Assembly: GCA_009783985.1 (NCBI GenBank)
Contig: WQVM01000002.1
Location: forward strand, 1-64,000
DNA: 64,000 nucleotides
Direction: 5' to 3'
Source: Bacillota bacterium
Lineage (GTDB): Bacteria > Bacillota > Clostridia > Christensenellales > Pumilibacteraceae
Shown: in pieces, positions 46,521-55,257 of the stretch
How positions within the stretch are numbered: the first letter of the stretch is position 1
Layout: each line of letters opens with the position of its first letter
Program-made: the position numbers and the translations under genes
The notes under the pieces: model-generated
Told to the model about the DNA's origin: nothing
The model's input: the letters and a program-made list of their open reading frames with translations, nothing else
Database searches by the model: none

Positions 46521-47801
46521 TCAATAGTGCAGAATAGCCGCTCCAGTTCTTCCATTTAATCCTCTCCACCAAAACCCGCCTGTAAACAACCCTGATGTAG
46601 TTGATCTACTGCCTCCTAAACCACCAGAACCATATCCCATCGTACTGCTACCTCCTGAAGAAGTTGCAGTTGTAATTCCTAAAACAGATCCAGCACCCCC
46701 TCCACCACCAGCACGCCGATCAAGGACTGAACCTGTATTATTTATACCATTCCCACCATTGTGCGTAATAAGAGGCGTTCTGCCCGAACTACCGACACCT
46801 CTTAAATTAGCCATATGCACCCGTATGTTAGGAATAATTCCTGAGCCGTCTATTACAGTATTATCATTATTTGCATAGCTTCCGCCCGCCGCACCGTTTG
46901 TGTGAGTGCCACCGCTATTGCTTCGACCTCCTGAACCTCCCGAAAGTCCGCTAGTCCTTGTAAGTAGTTGTATTCCTCCTATTGACACTGACGGTAAAGA
47001 GGTTGTTCCACCAGCTCCGCCATGTCCGCCAATAGTCCCCGAATTTGTAGAACCGCCACTCTGCCCGCCTCTACCACCTGAAGCTGTTATACTCCGCATT
47101 GTTCTAAGTGATAGCCCTAGTATAACAGTTGGCACCGACACACTCATAAACTCAATTGATGTTGAACCACCATTTCGTCCGACAGTATCACCATCAATAT
47201 TTGATTGGTCGCCACCTCTGCCTACTACTACTCTAATTACTCCAACAATTGAAAGATTAATAGCATATGAAAGAAACCCTCCGCTTCCGCCACCACCTCC
47301 GGCAGCAGCCGTATTACTAGAACCTGTATTAGGATTCCCCCCGCTTCCACCGCCCCCTATCATGTCAATTATCATTAAACTATGCCCTAGTTTTAACGCA
47401 GTCCAATTTCCATTTGTTCCGTTTGTAGTATCAATAGACTCATAAATTCCTGCCCCTTGGGAACCACAAGCCCTATACCATCGTGTTTCCCCGCCTACAA
47501 GACGTCTTACTCCCCAATTTACTGCACTTAAATTGCTTGGTCTATGAGGTACAAAGCCACTAGCAGGAGCTGTAAATGGAAGCTCTCCGTTTGTATCACG
47601 AAAGTCGGTTGATACCAATGAATTTCCCCACCAACCGTTTAATATTGCGGTTTGTCGAGTAAGATAATAACGCTCAGTACCACTTGGGATAAAATTACGA
47701 CCCGAAAGTCTAAAACACAAAGATTTATGAATAGGAGATGTTGACGCATAGTTAGCAACTTTATCATTCAACCTATTATTTCTACTATAAAAGCCTGACA
47801 T
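46521..47801 (-). CDS. glycine-rich tail-fibre-like protein
   Basis: 'MIGGGGSGGNPNTGSSNTAAAGGGGGSGGFLSYAINLS...GRGGDQ' Gly-rich domain. Confidence 0.65.
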   Translation of the reverse strand: MSGFYSRNNRLNDKVANYASTSPIHKSLCFRLSGRNFIPSGTERYYLTRQTAILNGWWGNSLVSTDFRDTNGELPFTAPASGFVPHRPSNLSAVNWGVRRLVGGETRWYRACGSQGAGIYESIDTTNGTNGNWTALKLGHSLMIIDMIGGGGSGGNPNTGSSNTAAAGGGGGSGGFLSYAINLSIVGVIRVVVGRGGDQSNIDGDTVGRNGGSTSIEFMSVSVPTVILGLSLRTMRSITASGGRGGQSGGSTNSGTIGGHGGAGGTTSLPSVSIGGIQLLTRTSGLSGGSGGRSNSGGTHTNGAAGGSYANNDNTVIDGSGIIPNIRVHMANLRGVGSSGRTPLITHNGGNGINNTGSVLDRRAGGGGGAGSVLGITTATSSGGSSTMGYGSGGLGGSRSTTSGLFTGGFWWRGLNGRTGAAILHY

Positions 47802-48748
47802 TAACTATCCTCCTTCTTTGCTTTTAACTCATCAAGTTCCTTTCTCATTTTTTTTAATTCGATTAATAATAAGTAAGCAAGTTTGGATTCTTCTATGCTA
47901 AGATATTCATCCTTTTTTTTCTCATCACCATGAACAAGCTCGGGAAAAACTTCCTTAAGTTCTTGAGCGATAAATCCAATAGATTTTTTATCTGAATCTT
48001 TATATTTATATTCTTTAACATCAAGTTCTAAAATTGACCTGTCTGTATTAAAATCTTTGATCTCTTTTTTAAGCCTTTTGTCGGATGTAGATCTAATTGT
48101 TGATGCTTCAAATGCTCCGTTATCTACAAATCTCCAGCGTCGAGGAGTTTCGCTGGCTGTTCCTGTCGCACTATGCCAAACTATATCCATCGAATTTGGA
48201 CCGCTACTACTATATACTCCAAGAGAAAAACATCCTTGATTATTATTACTATTTGCATTTGTGTTGGGTTCTGCCGCATTAGATATCCTAGAAGATATAA
48301 GCGGAGTCCACTCACTTCCAGCTATAGGAGCTCGCTTGCGTATTGCAGCTCTCGCATCACCAATAAGATTTCCCGTCACGTTGTTATCGCGCCATACTCC
48401 GCCTCCAGTATCAGAAGTTATATTTCTGCCAAATGTATATGCTGCAGGAAGCGTCGTTGAAAAAGACGGATTATTGTTGACCCCCCCGTTACTTATCAGA
48501 ATACTACCGGCATTTCCTGCACTAGTTGATGCTAATTCTGTAGCCGAATCGGCAAACACAACCCCTTTTGATGTAAAGTTTGTCCCCCGACCAGTGCCAC
48601 CTCTATTGACAGGTGTTATTCGACTTTCTAAATGGACAGTGTTGTCGACAAGCATATTCATATCATCTACGGTTAGTATGCTATCTTCATTAAAATTACC
48701 GTTATTACCTCGTCCATTAAATTCACTTTTACCATTAAATTGTGACAT
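47801..48748 (-). CDS. tail fibre with C-terminal intramolecular chaperone (Peptidase_S74)
   Basis: 'STSDKRLKKEIKDFNTDRSILELDVKEYKYKDSDKKSIGFIAQELKEVFPELV'. Confidence 0.9.
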   Translation of the reverse strand: MSQFNGKSEFNGRGNNGNFNEDSILTVDDMNMLVDNTVHLESRITPVNRGGTGRGTNFTSKGVVFADSATELASTSAGNAGSILISNGGVNNNPSFSTTLPAAYTFGRNITSDTGGGVWRDNNVTGNLIGDARAAIRKRAPIAGSEWTPLISSRISNAAEPNTNANSNNNQGCFSLGVYSSSGPNSMDIVWHSATGTASETPRRWRFVDNGAFEASTIRSTSDKRLKKEIKDFNTDRSILELDVKEYKYKDSDKKSIGFIAQELKEVFPELVHGDEKKKDEYLSIEESKLAYLLLIELKKMRKELDELKAKKEDS

Positions 48749-48797
48749 TGTTATATCTCCTCAAAAATTATTTTTACTGCTAATGATAGCATTTCAG

Positions 48798-48826
48798 TTG
48801 ACTTTTTTGTGCTGTTGTGATATACT
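48798..48826 (+). promoter_or_regulatory. sigma-A-type promoter of the collagen-like lipoprotein
   Basis: TTGACT N17 TATACT. Confidence 0.7.
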
Positions 48827-48867
48827 AATCATAGTGGGTTTTGTCCCATAAAAAGGAGTTAATTACT

Positions 48868-49509
48868 ATGAAAAAGAAGATTTTAATTAGTATTGTATTA
48901 GCGTTAGTATTGGGCTTGTCTATGCTTGCTTTTGCGGGCTGTGGGTCTGACAGTGACTTGTTACGCCGTATAGAGCAGTTAGAGCAAGAATTAGCCGAAG
49001 CAAGGGAGTTAGGCGGAATACCCGGACCACAAGGTCCTCAAGGCGAGCAAGGCACAGCAGGTAATGACGGTGCTGCCGGTCCTCAAGGACCACAGGGTCC
49101 TCAAGGTGACACAGGTGCTACTGGTCCAATCGGACCCGAAGGTCCTGCTTGGCAACCGGAACTAAATAGGATACATCAACTTGGTGACACTTTTGTTTTT
49201 ACAAATCACGGACAGGCATTATTTAGCATAAGAGTATATGTTCTTTCAGCAGAAGCAACTTCTTTTCGCATTACCGTTACGAATATTAATCATCTCCCTT
49301 TTGTTGTAAACGACCTTGTCCGTACACGAAATGGAAATACTACAGTAACAGCTCCTAGCACTATTTCAACAATAACACTTCACAACTATGAAGACTATGT
49401 GACCATTAATTCTGGATTTGGAGGGTTAGGAGCAGGTAATAATTATGTTTGGTTCGGGACTCCCGTCGGAAACACAATTATTCCTTTCGCCGTTTTTAGA
49501 GTTCGTTAG
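48868..49509 (+). CDS. collagen-like lipoprotein (prophage moron-type)
   Basis: Lipobox '[13 protein letters not shown]', coiled coil, '[44 protein letters not shown]'; own promoter, opposite strand to the tail genes. Confidence 0.8.
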   Translation: MKKKILISIVLALVLGLSMLAFAGCGSDSDLLRRIEQLEQELAEARELGGIPGPQGPQGEQGTAGNDGAAGPQGPQGPQGDTGATGPIGPEGPAWQPELNRIHQLGDTFVFTNHGQALFSIRVYVLSAEATSFRITVTNINHLPFVVNDLVRTRNGNTTVTAPSTISTITLHNYEDYVTINSGFGGLGAGNNYVWFGTPVGNTIIPFAVFRVR

Positions 49510-50522
49510 TTTATTAGAATTTCAATTTCCTTAAAACTGCGTGTTCTTGATGATAAACTAATTTTTAGACTGCTAGCGGTTGCCGAGATTACTTTAGCAA
49601 ATCTAGCTTCGTCAATACCAACGATTTCACCCATATTGATACGGTTAATGTAGATGTTATCAATTTTTTCATACACCTTTTCAAGTTGAATTGTAGTAAC
49701 AACACTATGTGTATGATTAAGCGGTGTTCCATTAGGTCGTGGGTTAGAAATTGAAAATTCAGTTACCTCACAATCCTTATAGTTGACCGTCACAGTTTCC
49801 CCACCGCCGTCAGGCACAAGCACATAGTATTCGACATTAACCTTATTGACGATAGTCCTTGACTTAACGGGGATATTGTAGCTAAAGGCATTGTCGGGGG
49901 TTATCTTGACGGGGCAATTACATTGCGTCCCTGCTTGACAATTACATTGTACCCCCACCGGAGTTCTGCTCTTGCACCTGCCCTTAGTCACCTGCCTAAA
50001 GCCCCCGCTATCAAGAGACAACTCATTAGACAGACACTCATACTCCTTTGCCCGTGCCGGCTCCTCGTGTAAGCTATGAGCCACAAACTCATCACTTAAT
50101 CCTAACCTAATATCACCTTTCCATTCGGTGTCGACAAAGTCTACACCGTTTTTATATTTAGCAAGTATTCTATTAGCTATTGCCTCTAATATCGGCGGAA
50201 CTCGGGTGGTATTAGTAGTAGCGTATATAGCAGCGTCATATTTGTACTCACTCAAACCGTAACTACGGATACTATCCTCGTCGCAGACGCTAAAATACGC
50301 TTTGACCTTTTTGTAACTGGGTGATTCTGTTTGAATATCCTCGTCTAAACGCACCGGCAAAGCACTCAGACTATCTTCTTGACTGACTACCATACCCGTC
50401 CTGTCCGCATATACATACATAGCCGCCAAATTAGCTATACTCTGCAATACCTGTCTTGCCGACTTTTCTTCTATCAAACGGTTTAGGAGTTTGGCGGATA
50501 AACTGATCGAGGTGCAATACAA
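49506..50522 (-). CDS. phage-module hypothetical protein, probably 5'-truncated
   Basis: Continuous 338-aa ORF upstream of the fibre genes; N-terminus abuts the oppositely oriented Rep module. Confidence 0.55.
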   Translation of the reverse strand: MYCTSISLSAKLLNRLIEEKSARQVLQSIANLAAMYVYADRTGMVVSQEDSLSALPVRLDEDIQTESPSYKKVKAYFSVCDEDSIRSYGLSEYKYDAAIYATTNTTRVPPILEAIANRILAKYKNGVDFVDTEWKGDIRLGLSDEFVAHSLHEEPARAKEYECLSNELSLDSGGFRQVTKGRCKSRTPVGVQCNCQAGTQCNCPVKITPDNAFSYNIPVKSRTIVNKVNVEYYVLVPDGGGETVTVNYKDCEVTEFSISNPRPNGTPLNHTHSVVTTIQLEKVYEKIDNIYINRINMGEIVGIDEARFAKVISATASSLKISLSSRTRSFKEIEILIN

Positions 50523-50859
50523 ACAAGATTACTACGCTAAAAACGGCGAACTCTTAAAAACCGTTTGGGCGTGCTTGGAGTTTGCGGGTATCAGAGCTTT
50601 TGCACGGTATAAGGACACGGGCAGTCTAAGAGAGGCTACGGCTACGACTTATACTCACACAGGCAATATCTACAACTGCGTTGACAGCTTTAGCGGTAAG
50701 GAGTATTTTTATAACGGTATGACGGGTAATTACCATACTGCGCTTGCCACCCCCACGACTAATAACAAAGCGGGTATGCTTGCTAGGTGTAAGCGTTACC
50801 CGCTATTTAAGAATGAGCCTACCGACAACGGCAAGGAGTTTGACATATGGAAAAATTAA
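50491..50859 (+). CDS. hypothetical protein of the Rep module (5' end uncertain)
   Basis: + strand ORF overlapping the next ORF by 13 nt; start lies inside the opposite-strand gene, so the boundary is uncertain. Confidence 0.5.
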   Translation: MADKLIEVQYKQDYYAKNGELLKTVWACLEFAGIRAFARYKDTGSLREATATTYTHTGNIYNCVDSFSGKEYFYNGMTGNYHTALATPTTNNKAGMLARCKRYPLFKNEPTDNGKEFDIWKN

Positions 50860-51158
50860 ACTTTGTAGAATTACACAAGGAAAAGCTATCTCTTATCTTT
50901 GAGAATATTGACAGTCTTTCAACTATGAAAGAGAGCGATACCCAATTACCGTCTAAGTTTTTCAAAGGGATAACCGACGATGTAATTTTGGACTACACGG
51001 CAAAAATGAGTATCCTCAATAAAAATACCAAGTTTGTCATTAAGGAACTCAAAAAGGACTTCCGCTTATCCCGCCGTATACAAAAACGTAAACAAGCGAT
51101 TTTGCGTAAGGCTCGGAAACAAGCCGCTAATTTATACCAACCTACGCCCACGCAATAA
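50847..51158 (+). CDS. small basic hypothetical protein of the Rep module
   Basis: 103 aa with C-terminal KR-rich stretch 'FRLSRRIQKRKQAILRKARKQAANLYQ'. Confidence 0.6.
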   Translation: MEKLNFVELHKEKLSLIFENIDSLSTMKESDTQLPSKFFKGITDDVILDYTAKMSILNKNTKFVIKELKKDFRLSRRIQKRKQAILRKARKQAANLYQPTPTQ

Positions 51159-51164
51159 CGGACA

Positions 51165-51234
51165 CACACGGGCGACGAAGTCGCCCGTGTGCCGGAGGCT
51201 TATTATTACCCTCCGGCACTGCGATACACGATAC
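51165..51234 (+). promoter_or_regulatory. putative rolling-circle origin (CRESS-type stem-loop plus iterons)
   Basis: Perfect hairpin CACACGGGCGAC-gaa-GTCGCCCGTGTG (51165-51191); then GCCGGAGG-ctTATTATTAC-CCTCCGGC (51191-51217) with nonamer TATTATTAC at 51201-51209; then tandem CGATAC at 51222-51227 and 51229-51234; 25 bp before rep. Confidence 0.8.
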
Positions 51235-51258
51235 CAACTTTTATAAGAGGTTTTATAT

Positions 51259-52440
51259 ATGGAAAACGACAAAATTATTGATACTCCCGAAAGTGCGACG
51301 GGCTTTAGAAAGCGGTGGTTAGTAACTATTAACAACCCTATCTTTATAGACAGCGACTTGACGGAGCTTGACCCGACTAATACCGATTTAGAGGTATTAG
51401 AAACTCACTATGATTTGTCCGTTTTACAAGAAACCGAAAACCAAGAATATTTTGAATATAGATACTTCAAGGTCGAAAAGGACGGTAAGGATAAAATAAT
51501 AAAACGCCCCTTTTTCAAAGATTTAGACTGCGTGGAAAAATACTTAAAAACTCTCAAAGATTTTGGCAATCTCAAATACGCAATCTATCAGTATGAGAGG
51601 GGCGAAAACGGAACACCGCATATACAAGGCTTTATTATATACAAGAATAACAAGCGTTTTAAGAATGTAAAACAGGACTTTCCTACGGGACACCTTATTA
51701 TCCCTAACGGCTCTAATATAGAGAACCGCGACTACTGCACCAAAAAAGACACTCGGATTGCTCCGCCTGTTGAAATTGGCGAGTTTAGCGAAATGCGTTC
51801 ACGGAATGACATTGTACAATTCTTTGAAATGCTAAAACTGGGTGCATCTAATGTTCTATTAAAAAATATGTTCCCCGTACTGTACGCACAGTACGGACCC
51901 GACAAGATAGAAAGATTTAGACAAGACGAGTTAAAAGAGGAACACGGGCAACGCTTTAGAGATATTAAGGTAACATACATTTACGGCAATACCCGACTAG
52001 GCAAAACAACTTATATATACGACAAGTACGACATTAAGGATATATGCCGTGTCAATAACTACGAGCGCGGAACATTCGAGGATTACCAAAACCAAAAAAT
52101 ATTAGTTCTTGACGAGTTCACGGGTAAGATAGAAATAACCTTTATGAATAACCTATTAGATAAATTCCCCGTCAATCTACCCGCCAGATTTGCCAATAGA
52201 ATGGCTTGCTTTGACGAGGTATACATCATATCCAACTTACCGCTTGATAAGCTGTACACATTTGAACGGCAAACTACACCCGAAGTCTACAACGCTTTTA
52301 TTCAGCGTATACACAACATAATACAATTTACGGCATTAGGTGTTTGGCATTACGAATTACAGGACGGCAAGGCGGTATACAAGGCACAATCTAAACAAAC
52401 CGAACTCATACCCGTTGCCGATGACGAATTGCCGTTCTAA
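51259..52440 (+). CDS. rep: CRESS-DNA-type replication initiator (HUH endonuclease + SF3 helicase)
   Basis: HUH motif I 'WLVTINNP', motif II 'TPHIQGFI', motif III 'RDYCTKKD'; SF3 Walker A 'GNTRLGKTT', Walker B 'ILVLDEF', motif C 'VYIISNLP'. Confidence 0.92.
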   Translation: MENDKIIDTPESATGFRKRWLVTINNPIFIDSDLTELDPTNTDLEVLETHYDLSVLQETENQEYFEYRYFKVEKDGKDKIIKRPFFKDLDCVEKYLKTLKDFGNLKYAIYQYERGENGTPHIQGFIIYKNNKRFKNVKQDFPTGHLIIPNGSNIENRDYCTKKDTRIAPPVEIGEFSEMRSRNDIVQFFEMLKLGASNVLLKNMFPVLYAQYGPDKIERFRQDELKEEHGQRFRDIKVTYIYGNTRLGKTTYIYDKYDIKDICRVNNYERGTFEDYQNQKILVLDEFTGKIEITFMNNLLDKFPVNLPARFANRMACFDEVYIISNLPLDKLYTFERQTTPEVYNAFIQRIHNIIQFTALGVWHYELQDGKAVYKAQSKQTELIPVADDELPF

Positions 52441-52457
52441 TACTAAGGATAAAATAT

Positions 52458-53213
52458 ATGGATAAAAATATTGCTTTTCACTGCCTGTTTGAGCAGTCAG
52501 GCACATTCAAAAATATGTTCAAATCTTACGGACATAATGCCTACAATTATGATATTCTTAACGATTACGGGCAAACCGATTTCGCCGTTGACTTATTCAA
52601 AGAGATAGAAAACCAATTTGACAACATCACTAAAGGAACAAAATACAAAACAATTTTTAGTAATATGCAACCAAAGAAAGATTTTATATTCGCTTTTTTT
52701 CCTTGCACATACTTTGCCGATACAAACGAATTGCTTTTCAAGGGATATTACGGTCAGCACGAGCCAAATTTAGATAAAACAACAATAGAGCGAATACTAA
52801 AAAGAATAAAAAATAGAGCGTATAATTTCGCATTATGGACTAAATTTTGTTTTGTTTGTCAGGAGCTTAATATTCCCACGATTATTGAAAATCCGGCAAT
52901 CGGCAATAGTTACCTCAAACTATATTCCGCTTGGCAACCGTCAATAACCGATATTGACCGCTCAAGGTTTGGCGATAAATTTAAGAAACCCACATATTTT
53001 TTTGCGATTAACTTTGAGGTAAAAGAAAATTTTATGTGGTTTGATAAAGAGTATAGTTTGAAAATAGTCAGAAAGACACGGGGCAAAGAGCGGAGCGAAA
53101 TAACATCACGCTATGCGGATAACTTTTACAAAAGATTTTTTCTTAAAACAAACCATACAAAACCAAAAGATTTATCCCTCTTTGATTATGCGGAAAACTT
53201 AAACAACTTTTAG
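52458..53213 (+). CDS. DNA methyltransferase-fold protein (C5-MTase-like) of the Rep module
   Basis: 'FAFFPCTYFADTNELLF' PC-type motif, 'IPTIIENPAIGNSYLK' ENP-type motif; similar layout to 12834-13517. Confidence 0.65.
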   Translation: MDKNIAFHCLFEQSGTFKNMFKSYGHNAYNYDILNDYGQTDFAVDLFKEIENQFDNITKGTKYKTIFSNMQPKKDFIFAFFPCTYFADTNELLFKGYYGQHEPNLDKTTIERILKRIKNRAYNFALWTKFCFVCQELNIPTIIENPAIGNSYLKLYSAWQPSITDIDRSRFGDKFKKPTYFFAINFEVKENFMWFDKEYSLKIVRKTRGKERSEITSRYADNFYKRFFLKTNHTKPKDLSLFDYAENLNNF

Positions 53214-53220
53214 AAAATAC

Positions 53221-53259
53221 AAAAAGACAACAAGACTTAATTTGCCTCGTTGTCTTTTT
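53221..53259 (+). terminator. intrinsic terminator of the Rep operon
   Basis: AAAAAGACAAC/GTTGTCTTTTT. Confidence 0.75.
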
Positions 53260-53395
53260 GTTCTTTATTGTACTTTTGCAAGCCCTGCCCATTATGTGAC
53301 AACTGCTTGCGGTTCTCTGATTGCAACTACGCCTGCAACACCCTCAACGAATATATAATGCAATATATTCTTATAGGGGTTCAAACGCGGTTGTT

Positions 53396-53408
53396 CTTGG
53401 CGGAGTGG
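53396..53408. repeat. putative attR core (13-bp direct repeat CTTGGCGGAGTGG)
   Basis: Identical to 3529-3541; overlaps the tRNA-Ser acceptor stem 3' end. Confidence 0.7.
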
Positions 53409-53488
53409 GAGGGATTTGAACCCTCGCACCGGTTACCCGGCCTACATCCTTAGCAGGGACGCCTCTTGAGCCACTTGAGTACCACTCC
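53401..53488 (-). tRNA. tRNA-Ser (anticodon GCU)
   Basis: Minus strand GGAGTGGTACTCAAGTGGCTCAAGAGGCGTCCCTGCTAAGGATGTAGGCCGGGTAACCGGTGCGAGGGTTCAAATCCCTCCCACTCCG: acceptor stem, long variable arm, GGTTCAAATCC T-loop. Confidence 0.95.
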
Positions 53489-53678
53489 GTACTTAAAATA
53501 TTATACGCTATCTCAAAACAAAAGTCAAATAAATTTTGTGGGTATTTATTTGTTTTCTGTATGTATTGTTGCTATGACGATACCTCCTGCCTTTTGGGAC
53601 ATTGTTCAACTAGCACGGAAAAAGATTACATCTGTCACTGTCTTAAAAATGCCGATTAAGTGTCGTTGGTTTGGTGTC

Positions 53679-53759
53679 ATCTCGACCGAAGCGGAGAGAA
53701 TCTCCTTATTTGCCGTATTTTTGTACAGTTTTTGAGGAGATTTCTCCTTCGGTCGAAAT
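53679..53759. repeat. imperfect inverted repeat (REP/MITE-like)
   Basis: ATCTCGACCGAAGCGGAGAGAATCTCC ... GGAGATTTCTCCTTCGGTCGAAAT. Confidence 0.7.
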
Positions 53760-53927
53760 ACCTGCGGTGCTTCGTAGGACACCTAGCTTTTGCAAAATTT
53801 AGATTTTGTTTGAGACTTAATCAGCGTTTCCAAGACGATTTGTTAATAAATTACATTAACTCACAACTTAGACATACCTGTGCTCTTGTAGTAGGATTAT
53901 GGAGTGAATAGCTATCCACCAACAACT

Positions 53928-54968
53928 CTATCCCTTACTCTTACCGTGTGCCACGCTCCAAATCGCCTCTTTCATTACATCTATGGCATTGGCTGCAACA
54001 ACATTAAAGTCAATTCCTTTTATCTTACCCGTAGCCAGTCCGAATATTATATCGCCGTCAAATTCTGTATGCACAGGACTGATACACATCGCATAAGCGT
54101 TATGCGTAATGTCCGCTAGCTTATTGACCTCAACTTTTGTCATATCAGCATTAGTCATTATTACTCCAAGCGTTGTGTTCTGACCTTTTTGTTTATCGTT
54201 GCTGGACGCCAAAGCCCCCATTAACATCTTGTTGCAATCCAAAAACTTACCGCCCTTATTAGCTCCGGCTATTATCTTGCCGTCCTTGACAATGTCCCCC
54301 ACAGCGTTGACTACAACCAAAGCCGTAATCTCTAAGTCTCCTATCTTTCGACTCGCAAAACCAATTCCGCCTGCCGCCACAAACTCTGCACCGCAAATCT
54401 TGCCAATCGTCGCCCCTGTCCCTGCACCTATCTGTCCGTTATTGCTTTTGCTTGTGGGTGTAGTAACACAGTCAGCCCCTAGAGTGGCGGTATGGCAGGT
54501 ACCGTTTGACGAGATAGTCCTCTTTGAGGGTCTTATACAATCTAAACCTCTTGTCCTATCACCACCCCGTCCTTCGGACACCCCTCCGCAGGAGGGGAAT
54601 TTTTGCATCGCATTTTCGCACGCTTTGTAGCCCATATCTGCACTAGGCTTAGCGCCCCCCGTCCTCGTCAAATCAAAAATAGATGCTCCGCAAACAATAG
54701 GCACTTTATGTCCCGCATCAAAACCATAGCCCCTCTCACTAAGCCACCTCATTACACCGCCGCACGCATCCAATCCAAAAGCACTCCCGCCGCTAAGACA
54801 TACGGCGTGGATTTTTTGAATCATCTTGTGGCTGTCAAGTAGTGCCGTCTCCCGTGTAGCAGGTGCCGAACCTCTCACAGAGCAACCCCCGACAGCCCCC
54901 TTAGGTGTCAGTACAACAGTCACCCCCGTACCGCCCTCACTATAATGTCCTATCTTAATATCATCCAT
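53928..54968 (-). CDS. P1 (S58/DmpA-like) family peptidase
   Basis: 'IKIGHYSEGGTGVTVVLTPKGAVGGCSVRGSAPATRETALLDSHKMIQKIHAVCLSGGSAFGLDACGGVMRWL'. Confidence 0.88.
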   Translation of the reverse strand: MDDIKIGHYSEGGTGVTVVLTPKGAVGGCSVRGSAPATRETALLDSHKMIQKIHAVCLSGGSAFGLDACGGVMRWLSERGYGFDAGHKVPIVCGASIFDLTRTGGAKPSADMGYKACENAMQKFPSCGGVSEGRGGDRTRGLDCIRPSKRTISSNGTCHTATLGADCVTTPTSKSNNGQIGAGTGATIGKICGAEFVAAGGIGFASRKIGDLEITALVVVNAVGDIVKDGKIIAGANKGGKFLDCNKMLMGALASSNDKQKGQNTTLGVIMTNADMTKVEVNKLADITHNAYAMCISPVHTEFDGDIIFGLATGKIKGIDFNVVAANAIDVMKEAIWSVAHGKSKG

Positions 54969-55010
54969 AGTTTTTTTTGTTTTCCCTTGTGTGTTACATG
55001 TCTTCAACCT

Positions 55011-55106
55011 GTAGGGGCGGGCGTCCCCGACCGCCCGAATACTTTCAAATCCGTATTTGATAATAATGATAATTACCATTCGGGCGAGCAATGCTTGCCC
55101 CTACAC
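55011..55106. repeat. palindromic repeat copy 1 (TGTAGGGGC...GCCCCTACA)
   Basis: Terminal inverted repeats TGTAGGGGCGGGCG.../...TTGCCCCTACA. Confidence 0.75.
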
Positions 55107-55138
55107 TTAGATTTTCTGCTATACCTGTTTATCCTATC

Positions 55139-55229
55139 GTAGGGGCGGGCATCGACCGCCCGAATATTTCTAACCTTGTTTTTTGATAAGGATAATTGTT
55201 GTTAGGCGGCTGATGACATCCGCCCCTAC
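55139..55229. repeat. palindromic repeat copy 2 (GTAGGGGCGGGC...GCCCCTAC)
   Basis: Shares GTAGGGGCGGGC and GACCGCCCGAATA with copy 1. Confidence 0.75.
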
Positions 55230-55257
55230 CATAGATACCTAATTACCCGACAGTTAT

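Noticed and set aside
46906-47445. 179-aa Pro-rich + strand ORF
   Set aside because: Complement of the Gly-rich fibre gene (Gly codons read as Pro in reverse); no independent coding evidence.
48261-48851. 196-aa + strand ORF over the S74 fibre gene
   Set aside because: Antisense shadow; the S74 domain on the minus strand is unambiguous.
53250-53453. + strand ORF ending ...LAEWEGFEPSHRLPGLHP
   Set aside because: It reads across the complement of tRNA-Ser; WEGFEPS-type peptides are a classic artefact of antisense tRNA translation.
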